Of a stretch of 64,000 nucleotides of DNA, positions 41,008 to 49,926 are shown in pieces (the first letter of the stretch is position 1; every line of letters starts with the position of its first letter). The stretch lies in NCBI GenBank assembly GCA_016705575.1, contig JADIXX010000001.1:248001-312000 (forward strand), in the 5' to 3' direction. The translations under genes were made by a program, and so were the position numbers. Origin of the DNA: Candidatus Aalborgicola defluviihabitans. Lineage in GTDB: Bacteria > Pseudomonadota > Gammaproteobacteria > Burkholderiales > Burkholderiaceae_C. The notes under the pieces were generated by a model. The model saw only the letters and a program-made list of their open reading frames with translations. It had not been told where the DNA came from and searched no databases.

Positions 41008-42423
41008 ATGGCCAAGACCGTCGCAGACGTGATGAAGATGGTGAAAGAGAACGAAGTCAAGTTTGTCGACTTCCGCTTCACCGATACCCGCGGCAAACAG
41101 CAGCACACCACCGTGCCTGTTTCCCACTTTGATGAAGACAAGTTTGCGTCGGGCCATGCGTTTGACGGCTCGTCCATTGCTGGCTGGAAGGGCATTGAAG
41201 CGTCGGACATGTTGCTCATGCCCGATCCCAACACTGCCAACATCGACCCTTTCTTTGAAGAAACCACCATCATCATGAATTGTGATGTGGTTGAGCCTGC
41301 CGACGGCAAGGCCTACGACCGCGATCCGCGCTCCATCGCCAAGCGCGCTGAAGCCTACCTCAAGGCTTCTGGCATTGGCGACACGGCCTTCTTCGGCCCA
41401 GAGCCAGAGTTCTTCATTTTTGATGGCGTACGTTGGAGCACCGAACCCAACAACACCTTCTACGAAATCGACGAGTACGAAGCCCCCTGGAACAGCGGCT
41501 CCAAGCTCGAAGGCGGCAACCGCGGCCACCGTCCTACCACCAAGGGCGGCTACTTCCCCGTGCCCCCGGTCGATAGCACGCAAGACATGCGCGCCGAGAT
41601 GTCTTTGATTCTCGAATCCCTGGGCATCCCGGTCGAAGTGTTCCACCACGAAGTGGCGGGCGCGGGTCAAAACGAAATTGGCACCCGCTTCTCGACTTTG
41701 GTCGAGCGCGCCGACTGGACCATGCTGCAAAAGTATGTGATCCACAACGTGGCGAATGCCTACGGCAAAACCGCTACTTTCATGCCCAAGCCCTACCACG
41801 GCGACAACGGCTCTGGCATGCACGTGCACCAGTCGGTGTGGAAAGACGGCAAGAACCTGTTTGCTGGCGACGGCTACGCCGGTTTGAGCGACTTCGCGTT
41901 GTATTACATCGGCGGCATCATCAAGCATGCCCGTGCGCTGAATGCCATCACCAATCCTGGCACCAACAGCTACAAGCGCCTCGTTCCGCACTTTGAGGCT
42001 CCGGTCAAGTTGGCTTACTCGGCCAAGAACCGTTCCGCCTCGATCCGCATCCCGTTTGTGGCCAACCCCAAGGGCCGTCGCGTGGAAGCCCGCTTTCCCG
42101 ATCCATTGATGAACCCTTACCTCGGCTTTGCCGCTCTGCTGATGGCCGGTCTGGACGGCGTGGAAAACAAGATCCACCCCGGCGAAGCGGCTACCAAAGA
42201 CTTGTACCATTTGCCTCCCGAAGAGGACAAGCTGGTACCCACCGTGTGCCACAGCCTGGACCAGGCGCTGGAATGCCTGGACAAAGACCGTGCGTTCCTG
42301 ACCAAGGGCGGCGTGTTCTCCGACAGCATGATCGATGCCTACATCGAGCTCAAGATGAGCGAAGTGACCCGCTTTCGCATGGCGGTGCACCCGGTTGAAT
42401 ACGATATGTACTACTCCCTGTAA
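41008..42423 (+). CDS. glnA: Glutamine synthetase, type I
   Basis: 471 residues. It makes glutamine from glutamate, ammonia and ATP as a dodecamer. Landmarks are VDFRFTDTRGKQQHTTVP, FDGSSIAGW, the metal-binding FFGPEPEFFIFD, the GDNGSGMHVHQS loop, NSYKRLVPHFEAPV and RIPFVANPKGRRVEARFPDP. The adenylylation tyrosine is residue 400 (DLYHLPPEE), so activity should be controlled by adenylylation. A sigma-54 promoter and NtrC site lie upstream, a strong terminator follows at 42467-42499, and ntrB-ntrC are encoded just beyond. Confidence 0.97.
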   Translation: MAKTVADVMKMVKENEVKFVDFRFTDTRGKQQHTTVPVSHFDEDKFASGHAFDGSSIAGWKGIEASDMLLMPDPNTANIDPFFEETTIIMNCDVVEPADGKAYDRDPRSIAKRAEAYLKASGIGDTAFFGPEPEFFIFDGVRWSTEPNNTFYEIDEYEAPWNSGSKLEGGNRGHRPTTKGGYFPVPPVDSTQDMRAEMSLILESLGIPVEVFHHEVAGAGQNEIGTRFSTLVERADWTMLQKYVIHNVANAYGKTATFMPKPYHGDNGSGMHVHQSVWKDGKNLFAGDGYAGLSDFALYYIGGIIKHARALNAITNPGTNSYKRLVPHFEAPVKLAYSAKNRSASIRIPFVANPKGRRVEARFPDPLMNPYLGFAALLMAGLDGVENKIHPGEAATKDLYHLPPEEDKLVPTVCHSLDQALECLDKDRAFLTKGGVFSDSMIDAYIELKMSEVTRFRMAVHPVEYDMYYSL

Positions 42424-42466
42424 TGGGATTTGGCTGCCCATTCGGGGGCAGTCATTGTGGATTGAT

Positions 42467-42499
42467 CGAAAAGGACGGCACTCGCCGTCCTTTTTTTTT
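42467..42499 (+). terminator. Rho-independent terminator after glnA
   Basis: A perfect 9-bp stem AAGGACGGC/GCCGTCCTT with a 4-nt loop and a run of nine T, 44 nt after the glnA stop. It should end most glnA transcripts before the DUF4124 and ntrBC genes. Confidence 0.93.
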
Positions 42500-42540
42500 G
42501 CAACCAATGGTTAGCAAAGTGATCACATAGCGACATCGGT

Positions 42541-42569
42541 GAGGCGAAATTTTGTTTTTGCCTCTTTTT
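42541..42569 (+). terminator. Possible second terminator between glnA and the DUF4124 gene
   Basis: A 9-bp stem GAGGCGAAA/TTTTGCCTC (one G-U pair) with a 6-nt loop, followed by five T. It is weaker than the hairpin just upstream and ends about 46 nt before the DUF4124 start, so it may act as a backup terminator. Confidence 0.5.
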
Positions 42570-42615
42570 GAAGCATACTGGCTGGCCAACCTTGAACGGG
42601 CTGTGTGGACACTAC

Positions 42616-43110
42616 ATGAAAATTGTTTTTTTGATTCCCTTGTTGGCCAGTTTGGTGGGCACCACCAGTTGGGCCCAGGCCAAGATTTACCGCTGCGGCA
42701 ATGAATACACCAACACGGTCACGGAGGCCCAGGCTAAGTCCTGCAAGCTGATCTCTGGCGGCAATGTGACCGTGGTTCAGTCCAACAAGCCCGCCGCCAG
42801 CCGTGCAGCGAGTGGCGCCCAGCCCGGCACACGTACAGATTCTGCCGACCAGCGCGCCAAAGACTCCGATTCGCGCATGATTCTGGAATCCGAGCTCAAA
42901 AAAGCTGAGACACGCCAGGTTGAACTGGTCAAGGAATACAACAATGGCGAGCCCGAGAGGCTCGCCTCTGAAGCCCGCAACCAACAGAAGTACCTGGAGC
43001 GGGTCGCCGAACTCAAGGCCAACATTGCCCGCAATGAAAGCGACATCGATGGCATCCGGCGCGAGTTGGGCCGCCTGTCGTCCGCTTCGGCCAGTTCTTC
43101 TCCTAAATAG
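42616..43110 (+). CDS. Exported DUF4124 domain protein with coiled-coil tail
   Basis: 164 residues from the ATG at 42616. A signal peptide (MKIVFLIPLLASLVGTTSWA, then QAK) leads into a DUF4124-like start, KIYRCGNEYTNTVTEAQAK, with two cysteines (in YRC and SCK). A Ser/Ala-rich linker follows, then a charged helical region (about 95-160, MILESELKKAETRQVELVKE and ERVAELKANIARNES) likely to be coiled coil. Function is unknown. Genes of this kind often sit between glnA and ntrB in related betaproteobacteria, as I recall. It is 5 nt before ntrB. Confidence 0.82.
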   Translation: MKIVFLIPLLASLVGTTSWAQAKIYRCGNEYTNTVTEAQAKSCKLISGGNVTVVQSNKPAASRAASGAQPGTRTDSADQRAKDSDSRMILESELKKAETRQVELVKEYNNGEPERLASEARNQQKYLERVAELKANIARNESDIDGIRRELGRLSSASASSSPK

Positions 43111-43115
43111 ACGGT

Positions 43116-44177
43116 TTGGTGGAAGCACCGTCCCGTTTACAAGCATTTGATCTTCTGGCCACGCTGGTGGCCGTGGTGGGGCCGGATGCATCCGTCACCT
43201 TCGCCAACTCCGCTTTGGAAGATGCCATGGGCATTTCCCGGCGCAACATTGTTGGGTCGAATCTGGCGGAGGCCTTTACCGAACCTGCTCTGTTTCGCAA
43301 TGCCCTGAACGGTGCACGCGAGAACGCCTTTGATGTACTGCGCTACGACGCTTTTTTAAAACGCATCAGCGCCGAGCCCTTGCCAGTGCATGTCATCATC
43401 ACCTGGACCGAACCGGTGACCGAGATCATCGTCGAGATGGTGCCACTGGAGCAGCAGACACGCCAGGAGCGTGAAGAGCGCCTGGCCGAGCAGGCCCAGA
43501 CCAACAAGGAACTCATCCGCAATCTGGCGCACGAAATCAAGAACCCGCTGGGAGGTATTCGTGGTGCGGCGCAGTTGCTGGAAATGGAGATGGAGTCGCC
43601 CGATCTGACCGAATACACCCAGGTCATCATCCGCGAGGCCGATCGCCTGCAGAGCCTGGTGGACCGCCTGCTCGCTCCACACCGCCGCCCACACATGGTG
43701 AGTGACGTCAATATCCACGAGGTCTGCGAGCGGGTGCGTTCGTTGATTCTGGCCGAGTTTCCCAAGGGCCTGCGCGTGGTGCGTGACTACGATGTCTCTA
43801 TTCCCGAATTTCGGGGTGATCATGAACAGCTCATCCAAACCCTGCTGAACATCGCGCACAACGCTTGCCAGGCCCTGGTGGATCGCATCGCTGCGGGTGA
43901 CGCCGTGCTCACGTTTCGCACCCGCGTGCTGCGCCAGATCACCTTTGGCAAACAACGCTACCGGTTGGCATTGGAATTGCATGTCATTGACAACGGACCG
44001 GGCGTACCCGATTCGATCAAGGACCGCATTTTCTACCCACTGGTATCGGGCAGGGAAGGTGGTTCTGGCCTGGGGCTGACATTGGCGCAAACCTTTGTTC
44101 AACAGCACCATGGCCTGATCGAGGTCGACAGCGTACCAGGCCGTACGGATTTCAAAATCTTGATTCCGTTACCGTAA
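43116..44177 (+). CDS. ntrB: Nitrogen regulation sensor histidine kinase NtrB
   Basis: 353 residues from a TTG (a GTG one codon later is equally possible). A PAS domain occupies about residues 8-115. The H-box is IRNLAHEIKNPLGGIRGAAQ with the phospho-acceptor His139. The ATP-binding domain has HNACQAL (N-box) and the G-boxes DNGPGVP and GGSGLGLTLAQ. No membrane helix is present, as in NtrB. NtrB phosphorylates or dephosphorylates NtrC according to PII signals. The response-regulator gene follows 27 nt later. Confidence 0.94.
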   Translation: MVEAPSRLQAFDLLATLVAVVGPDASVTFANSALEDAMGISRRNIVGSNLAEAFTEPALFRNALNGARENAFDVLRYDAFLKRISAEPLPVHVIITWTEPVTEIIVEMVPLEQQTRQEREERLAEQAQTNKELIRNLAHEIKNPLGGIRGAAQLLEMEMESPDLTEYTQVIIREADRLQSLVDRLLAPHRRPHMVSDVNIHEVCERVRSLILAEFPKGLRVVRDYDVSIPEFRGDHEQLIQTLLNIAHNACQALVDRIAAGDAVLTFRTRVLRQITFGKQRYRLALELHVIDNGPGVPDSIKDRIFYPLVSGREGGSGLGLTLAQTFVQQHHGLIEVDSVPGRTDFKILIPLP

Positions 44178-44204
44178 CTGCCAAGAACCAGGGAACGCAC
44201 CACT

Positions 44205-45689
44205 ATGAAGCCGATTTGGATAGTAGATGACGACCAGTCCATCCGCTTCGTACTGGAGAAGGCCTTGCTGCGCGAACACCTGCCCACCCGCAGCTTCTCC
44301 AGCTCCCGCGAGGTGCTGGCCGCGCTCAGTACAGCGGCCGAAGACGAAGGCCCACAAATCCTGGTGAGCGACATTCGGATGCCCGGCGGCTCGGGGTTGG
44401 AGCTGCTTGACAAGGTCAAGACCAAATATCCGGGGCTGCCGGTCATCATCATGACCGCTTTCTCGGACCTGGACAGCGCGGTCAGCGCCTTTCAGGGCGG
44501 CGCGTTTGAGTACCTGCCCAAGCCTTTTGATTTGCCCAAGGCAGTGGAGCTGATTCGCCGCGCCGTGGAAGAAAGCCAGCGCGAGGAAGTGAGCGAAGAA
44601 AGCATGACGGAGTCGCCCGAAATGCTGGGCCAGGCACCGGCTATGCAGGATGTGTTCCGCGCCATTGGGCGCCTGTCACCCAGCAACGTCACGGTCATGA
44701 TCACCGGTGAATCCGGCTCTGGCAAAGAACTGGTGGCCCGCGCCCTGCACAAGCATTCACCGCGCGCCAAAGGCCCGTTTGTAGCCATCAACACCGCGGC
44801 CATCCCCAAGGATTTGCTGGAAAGCGAACTCTTTGGCCACGAACGCGGCGCGTTCACCGGGGCGCAAACCATGCGCCGAGGACGCTTTGAGCAGGCCGAT
44901 GGCGGTACGCTGTTTCTGGATGAAATTGGCGACATGCCGTTTGAGCTACAAACCCGTTTGCTGCGCGTGTTGAGCGATGGGCATTTCTACCGTGTTGGCG
45001 GTCATACCGCCGTCAAGGCCAACGTCCGGGTGATTGCAGCCACGCACCAGGATTTGGAGTTGCGGGTCAAGGAAGGGGGCTTCCGCGAAGACCTGTTCCA
45101 CCGCCTGAACGTCATCCGCCTGCGCCTGCCGGCGCTGCGTGAGCGCAAGGAAGACGTGCCCATGTTGACACGCCATTTTTTGCAGCAAAGCGCCCAGCAG
45201 CTTGGGGTAGAACCCAAGCGAATTTCTGACGCCGCCCTGGCCTGGCTGGAAGGCTTTGGCTTCCCAGGTAACGTGCGTCAGCTGGAAAACATGTGCCACT
45301 GGCTCACGGTGATGGCACCAGCCCAGGTGATTGAGCCCAAAGACTTGCCACCCGAAGTCGGGGTGCATTTGGCGGCGGGGGATGGCGACGTGGACTCTGC
45401 GGTTGCCCACGTGGTTCCCGTGTCGGTAGCGGCCCCGGTGGCAAGCTCACTCAACGCGGCACTCGCGCAACCCACGGTTGGCTGGGAGTCCGAGCTGCAG
45501 GCCGAAGCCGCTGCGCTGTTGTGCGCAGGAAGAACGGATGTATGGGATGCACTGACGCAACGGGTTGAGTCGCGTCTGATTCTGGCTGCATTGGCCCACA
45601 CCAAGGGCCGGCGCATTGAGGCGGCGCAGAAACTGGGGATCGGGCGCAACACCATCACGCGCAAAATCCAGGAGCTGGGTTTGGAGTAA
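44205..45689 (+). CDS. ntrC: Nitrogen regulation response regulator NtrC
   Basis: 494 residues. The receiver domain has the acidic pair in IVDDDQS and the phospho-acceptor Asp56 (VSDIRMPG). The sigma-54-interacting AAA+ domain has Walker A GESGSGKE (168-175), the GAFTGA loop (215-220) and FLDEIGDM. A Fis-type helix-turn-helix closes the protein (RIEAAQKLGIGRNTITRKIQELG). When phosphorylated it binds TGCACC-type dyads, one of which lies before glnA in this window, and activates sigma-54 promoters. Confidence 0.96.
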   Translation: MKPIWIVDDDQSIRFVLEKALLREHLPTRSFSSSREVLAALSTAAEDEGPQILVSDIRMPGGSGLELLDKVKTKYPGLPVIIMTAFSDLDSAVSAFQGGAFEYLPKPFDLPKAVELIRRAVEESQREEVSEESMTESPEMLGQAPAMQDVFRAIGRLSPSNVTVMITGESGSGKELVARALHKHSPRAKGPFVAINTAAIPKDLLESELFGHERGAFTGAQTMRRGRFEQADGGTLFLDEIGDMPFELQTRLLRVLSDGHFYRVGGHTAVKANVRVIAATHQDLELRVKEGGFREDLFHRLNVIRLRLPALRERKEDVPMLTRHFLQQSAQQLGVEPKRISDAALAWLEGFGFPGNVRQLENMCHWLTVMAPAQVIEPKDLPPEVGVHLAAGDGDVDSAVAHVVPVSVAAPVASSLNAALAQPTVGWESELQAEAAALLCAGRTDVWDALTQRVESRLILAALAHTKGRRIEAAQKLGIGRNTITRKIQELGLE

Positions 45690-45690
45690 G

Positions 45691-45775
45691 TGTGGCCCCC
45701 ACACTCCACCGCTGCGCGGGTCGTTGCCCCCGAGGGGACTGATTCGCCTTGGGGCGGCCCGGCGGCGAATCGCGG
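45691..45775. repeat. GC-rich palindromic REP-like sequence between ntrC and xth
   Basis: The whole 86-nt gap between two convergent genes is a G/C-rich block with short nested inverted repeats (for example CCCC-N3-GGGG around 45731 and CCGCTGCGCGGG around 45709). I recall very similar blocks at gene ends in several Comamonadaceae genomes. It may serve as a bidirectional terminator. No second copy was seen in this window. Confidence 0.6.
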
Positions 45776-46540
45776 TCAATTCAGTGTCAGCACCACCGGC
45801 GTATGGTCACTGGGGCGCTCGTTACTTCGCGGTGTCTTGTCGATGGTGCAGGCGGTGGCCTTGTCTTTGAGCGCGTTGCTAATCAAGATATGGTCAATGC
45901 GCATGCCACGGTTGCGGCGGAAACCAAAGTCGCGGTAATCCCACCAGCTATAACTCTTTGCGGGTTGGTCGAACAGGCGGTAGCTGTCGTGCAGGCCCAG
46001 CGCAATGAGGGCGCGCAGGTGGTAACGCTCGTCTTCGGTGCAGTGAATCTGTTCGCGCATGCCCTCGGGGTCCCACACGTCCAGATCGTCAAAGGTGATG
46101 TTGTAGTCGCCCATCAGCACCAGTTGTGGGTGCCTCTCCAGCTCGGCCTTGACCCAATGGCGCAGGCCCTTGAGCCACTCCATCTTGTATTCAAACTTGT
46201 CAGTGCCTGGCGCCTGGCCGTTGGGGAAATAAGCACCAATAACGCGCACACCCTCCACGGTGCCAGTAATCACGCGCGCCATGTCATCGTCAAAGCCGGG
46301 TATGTTCTTCACGACCTCGGTAGCGGGTGTGCGCGTGAGCAGGGCCACGCCGTTGTAGGTCTTCTGGCCAAACCACTGGGAAGAGTAGCCAGCGGCCTGG
46401 AAGGCGTCCGCCGGAAACTTGTCGTCCGTCATTTTGAGTTCCTGCAGGGCCAATACGTCCACCGGGTTGGCGGCGAGCCAGTCGAGCACTTGCGGCAGGC
46501 GCACGGACAGAGAGTTGATGTTCCAGGTGGCGAGTTTCAT
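45776..46540 (-). CDS. xth: Exodeoxyribonuclease III (AP endonuclease)
   Basis: 254 residues of the ExoIII/APE1 family. It cuts DNA at abasic sites and removes blocked 3' ends in base excision repair. The first strand MKLATWNINSL carries the metal-site Asn; the metal-binding Glu34 is in ALQELKM. GDYNI holds the Asp/Asn pair, GMRIDHILIS and the terminal PSDHTPVVL supply the catalytic Asp-His. Length is close to that of E. coli XthA. It is convergent with ntrC. Confidence 0.93.
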   Translation of the reverse strand: MKLATWNINSLSVRLPQVLDWLAANPVDVLALQELKMTDDKFPADAFQAAGYSSQWFGQKTYNGVALLTRTPATEVVKNIPGFDDDMARVITGTVEGVRVIGAYFPNGQAPGTDKFEYKMEWLKGLRHWVKAELERHPQLVLMGDYNITFDDLDVWDPEGMREQIHCTEDERYHLRALIALGLHDSYRLFDQPAKSYSWWDYRDFGFRRNRGMRIDHILISNALKDKATACTIDKTPRSNERPSDHTPVVLTLN

Positions 46541-46747
46541 AAAACGAAATAACTGTTAAAAATCAAGTAGTTACGAAAATGCATTTTATCTGGCTACGCA
46601 TGCGGCCAACCAAATTGCGAATGTCTGCCGGTAACGGAGGCGGCGCCGGCCGCATAACCGTGTGGATTGGAATTTGCAACTTCTCCCAAAAAAACTAAAC
46701 TGAATCTTCAAAAGCTTGAAAAACTTGAAAAACCAAATGGGGGCACC

Positions 46748-49234
46748 ATGGTTAAAAGTTCATTTTCAAACATTTTGAGGGTTGGAGCGGCACTGGATGC
46801 CGCAAGGACCCTGGAGCACTCGTTGGAACACTTCCTGGCCATTGTGCAGAGCTCGGATGATGCGATCATCAGCAAAAATATGGATGGTCTGGTCGTCAGT
46901 TGGAATTCGGGTGCGCAGTCCATCTTTGGCTACACCGAAGGGGAAATGTTGGGCAAGTCCATGCTGGTGCTGTTTCCACCGGAGCGCCGTGAAGAGGAAG
47001 TCCACATCCTGAAACGGGTACTCAGTGGGGCCCGAGTGGACCACTTCGAAACCGAACGTTTGCACAAGAATGGCAACCGCATCTATGTGTCGGTCACCAT
47101 ATCTCCTATTCGTGACCGCGATGGGGTGGTCGTTGGTGCTTCCAATATCACGCGCGATATCACACAGAAGGTCAAATTGGAGGCCGCCGCCCGCCTGTCC
47201 AATGCCATTCTGAGCTCCACCGACGATGCTGTGGTGAGCAAGTCTGTGAATGGTATTGTGACCAGCTGGAACCCGGCTGCCACCAAAATATTCGGCTACA
47301 CCGCAGAGGAAATGATAGGGCGCAGCATTGAATTGCTGCTGCCGAGCGACCGCAAGGACGAGGAAAAATTTATTCTTGAAAGAATCTTGAACGGTGAAGT
47401 CATTGACCACTTCGACACGGTGCGCGTGTGCAAGAGCGGTAGGCGCGTCAACGTGTCAGTCACCACTTCTCCCATCCGCGACGGTTGGGGAAAAATCATT
47501 GGCGCCTCAAAGATCGCCCGCGACATTACCGCACAGAAGTTGGCTGAAGCGCAGTTGCGTCTGACATCCAGGGTGTTCACCGATACCAATGAGGGCATCC
47601 TAATCACCAATTCAGAAGGCCTGATTGTGGATGTCAACGCAGCCTTTACCCATATTACCGGCTACACCCATGACGAGGTTTTGGGAAAAGACCCGCTGAC
47701 TTTTCGATCCGGTCGCCAGAGCTACTCTGTGTTCAGGGCGATGCGGTGTGCGTTGATGCGCGACGGCGAGTGGAAGGGAGAGATATGGAGCAGGCGCAAA
47801 GACGGTGAAGCCTTTTCGGTGTTGTTGAGCGTTAGCCGCGTGTGCGAGGCCAAGGGCGCCATCACCAATTATGTGGCGCTGTTCTCCGACATTACACCCC
47901 TCAAACGGCATCAGGAAATGCTGGAACACGGCGCACACTTTGACGCGCTGACCAACTTGCCCAACCGGTTGCTGCTGTCGGACCGCCTTCAACAGGCCAT
48001 GGCGAATTGCCAACGTCAAAGCCAAATTCTGGCCGTGTTGTATATGGACATTGACAGTTTCAAGTCCATCAACGATGCATTTGGTCACAGCGTTGGAGAT
48101 GAACTGCTGGTAGCCATCTCCCAGCAGATGCGCGACGGGCTGCGTGAGGGCGACACCTTGGCTCGCATGGGCGGCGATGAATTTGTGGTGGTGCTGACGG
48201 GCCTACGTGGCGTTGAAGACTGCGTGCAATTGGTTAACCGGGTTTTGGCCGCATGCGCTTGCCCCGTGCTGGTCGGTGGCATGGAACTGTCGGTCACCAC
48301 CAGCATCGGCGTAACCTTGTACCCGAATGACAACGTAGACGCTGACCAGTTGATGCGCAACGCCGATTTCGCCATGTACGAGGCCAAGCGCGGCGGCAAA
48401 AACCGATTTCATTTGTTCGATGCGAACCAGGACGCCGAAGTCAAGACCCGCTCTAACCAGCAATCCCGTATCGAGCAAGCTTTGCGGCAGCAGGAGTTGG
48501 TGCTGTACTACCAGCCCAAGGTCAACATGCGCAGTGGTGCCGTGGTGGGGGCGGAGGCGTTGATACGCTGGAACCACCCGGAGCGGGGCTTGCTGGCACC
48601 CGCCAGCTTCTTGCCGGCTATTGAAAAGCATCCGCTGAGCGAGCGAGTGGGCGACTGGGTGATGGCGACGGCCTTCATGCAACTCGACGCCTGGGCGCAG
48701 GCTGGGCTTAAGCTACCGGTCAGCATCAACGCGAGCGCGCGCCAGTTTCTGGACGAACAGTTCACCGCCAAGTTGGCTGCACTGTTGGCCAGTCACCCAC
48801 GGATTGACCCTGACATGGTGGAATTGGAAATACTGGAAACCAGTGCGCTGGAAGATATGGGCGCCGTGCAAAAAATCATGGCGGACTGCCACAGTCTGGG
48901 GGTGAAATTCTCCCTGGACGACTTTGGCACCGGTTATTCATCGCTCACCTATCTGCGTCGCTTACCGGTGGATATTCTGAAGATCGATCAGAGTTTTATC
49001 CGCGACATGTTGGAAGACACTGGCAATTTGTCGATTGTCAAAGGGGTTATCGGACTGGCTGCTGCCTTCAACCGCACAGTCATTGCGGAGGGCGTTGAAA
49101 CCGATGCCCATGGCGTGCAGTTGATGGCGCTGGGCTGTGAACTGGCCCAGGGCTATGCCATCGCCCGGCCCATGCCGGCTGAACAGTTACCTGACTGGGT
49201 GGCGACCTGGGATCTGCCTGCTGCTTGGCATTGA
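46748..49234 (+). CDS. Triple-PAS GGDEF-EAL cyclic-di-GMP protein
   Basis: 828 residues from the ATG at 46748, which has GGGGG just upstream; an earlier TTG (46667) lacks this. Three PAS/PAC units follow each other (about 25-145, 150-270, 280-395). The first two are near-duplicates: SSDDAIISKNMDGLVVSWNS compared with STDDAVVSKSVNGIVTSWNP. The GGDEF domain (about 405-565) has RMGGDEF and an RxxD site (REGD). The EAL domain (about 580-820) has EALIRW, INASARQF, EILETS, DDFGTG, KIDQSF and IAEGVETDA, so both activities look intact. No membrane helix; a cytoplasmic sensor, ligand unknown. Confidence 0.92.
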   Translation: MVKSSFSNILRVGAALDAARTLEHSLEHFLAIVQSSDDAIISKNMDGLVVSWNSGAQSIFGYTEGEMLGKSMLVLFPPERREEEVHILKRVLSGARVDHFETERLHKNGNRIYVSVTISPIRDRDGVVVGASNITRDITQKVKLEAAARLSNAILSSTDDAVVSKSVNGIVTSWNPAATKIFGYTAEEMIGRSIELLLPSDRKDEEKFILERILNGEVIDHFDTVRVCKSGRRVNVSVTTSPIRDGWGKIIGASKIARDITAQKLAEAQLRLTSRVFTDTNEGILITNSEGLIVDVNAAFTHITGYTHDEVLGKDPLTFRSGRQSYSVFRAMRCALMRDGEWKGEIWSRRKDGEAFSVLLSVSRVCEAKGAITNYVALFSDITPLKRHQEMLEHGAHFDALTNLPNRLLLSDRLQQAMANCQRQSQILAVLYMDIDSFKSINDAFGHSVGDELLVAISQQMRDGLREGDTLARMGGDEFVVVLTGLRGVEDCVQLVNRVLAACACPVLVGGMELSVTTSIGVTLYPNDNVDADQLMRNADFAMYEAKRGGKNRFHLFDANQDAEVKTRSNQQSRIEQALRQQELVLYYQPKVNMRSGAVVGAEALIRWNHPERGLLAPASFLPAIEKHPLSERVGDWVMATAFMQLDAWAQAGLKLPVSINASARQFLDEQFTAKLAALLASHPRIDPDMVELEILETSALEDMGAVQKIMADCHSLGVKFSLDDFGTGYSSLTYLRRLPVDILKIDQSFIRDMLEDTGNLSIVKGVIGLAAAFNRTVIAEGVETDAHGVQLMALGCELAQGYAIARPMPAEQLPDWVATWDLPAAWH

Positions 49235-49295
49235 CAGCTTATGGTTGTGGGCAGCATCGGCACTGCTCCTGTAGATGTTGACGCATGTTTCAGGC

Positions 49296-49340
49296 GCTAG
49301 CCCTCTTGGAATATACGTATGCTGCTATTACATGTGTAGC
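49296..49340 (+). repeat. 45-bp dispersed element, copy 9 (supplies the end of the DUF4337 gene)
   Basis: Head GCTAGCCCTCT, spacer TGGAATATACGTATGCT, hairpin GCTATT-N6-GTAGC with a degraded 3' arm. The DUF4337 gene on the opposite strand takes its last three codons (Leu-His-Met) and its TAA stop from the hairpin half. Confidence 0.8.
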
Positions 49341-49924
49341 ATGGCCATGGCGCCAACGGCAACACCCAGACCACCTGCGGCAAACATGCCGTACTCTAGC
49401 CACTTCTTTTTGCTCAACAGGGCAATGGCCGCCAGCGCGATGGAGACTTGCAACACCGTGGTGGCTTGCGCCCAGCGGTGGTGCAGGTGCATTTGCTCGT
49501 CGCTTTGGTGGTCCCACTCGGTGGCATCGGCCTCAAGTTTGTCGGCTACGGTTTTGATCTCGGCTTTTTCCTTGTCGTAGCGGTCCAACTTGGTCTGGTA
49601 CTTGATCTTGTCGTCGTCCTTGGTGGCCAGGTCGCGCGACATTTCCGCCAGCGACTGTTTGGTGCTCTTGGATTGGTAGTAATTCCACTGGTTGGCGGCT
49701 TCCGTCTTCTTGATGGCGGCGTTGTTTTTGTACAGGCCGGCATTGGCCTGGGTGGCGCCGCCCATGTAGCCAAAGATGGCGCCAATGGTGGCGATGATGG
49801 CCGTGAACATGGCGATCTGGTTGATCATGCCGCCGTTTTCGTGGCCACTACCGTGACCGCCTTGCTGGGCGTGTTCGATTTCGTGGTCGTGCGGGCCGTG
49901 AACGTGGAATCCGTGTCCTGACAT
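49328..49924 (-). CDS. DUF4337 family membrane protein
   Basis: 198 residues. The first 32 are very rich in His and Gly (GHGFHVHGPHDHEIEHAQQ). A helix follows (about 34-55, MINQIAMFTAIIATIGAIFGYM), then a long charged segment likely to be coiled coil (about 70-145, TKDDDKIKYQTKLDRYDKEK), then two C-terminal helices (about 155-198). This is the DUF4337 layout; function is unknown. The His-rich head could bind metal, which is inference. The last residues and stop are encoded by a 45-bp repeat, so the original C-terminus may have differed. Confidence 0.85.
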   Translation of the reverse strand: MSGHGFHVHGPHDHEIEHAQQGGHGSGHENGGMINQIAMFTAIIATIGAIFGYMGGATQANAGLYKNNAAIKKTEAANQWNYYQSKSTKQSLAEMSRDLATKDDDKIKYQTKLDRYDKEKAEIKTVADKLEADATEWDHQSDEQMHLHHRWAQATTVLQVSIALAAIALLSKKKWLEYGMFAAGGLGVAVGAMAMLHM

Positions 49925-49926
49925 GG

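Noticed and set aside
40897..42507. A 536-codon open frame antisense to glnA
   Set aside because: The plus strand encodes unmistakable glutamine synthetase with promoter and terminator; the antisense product has no recognisable motif.
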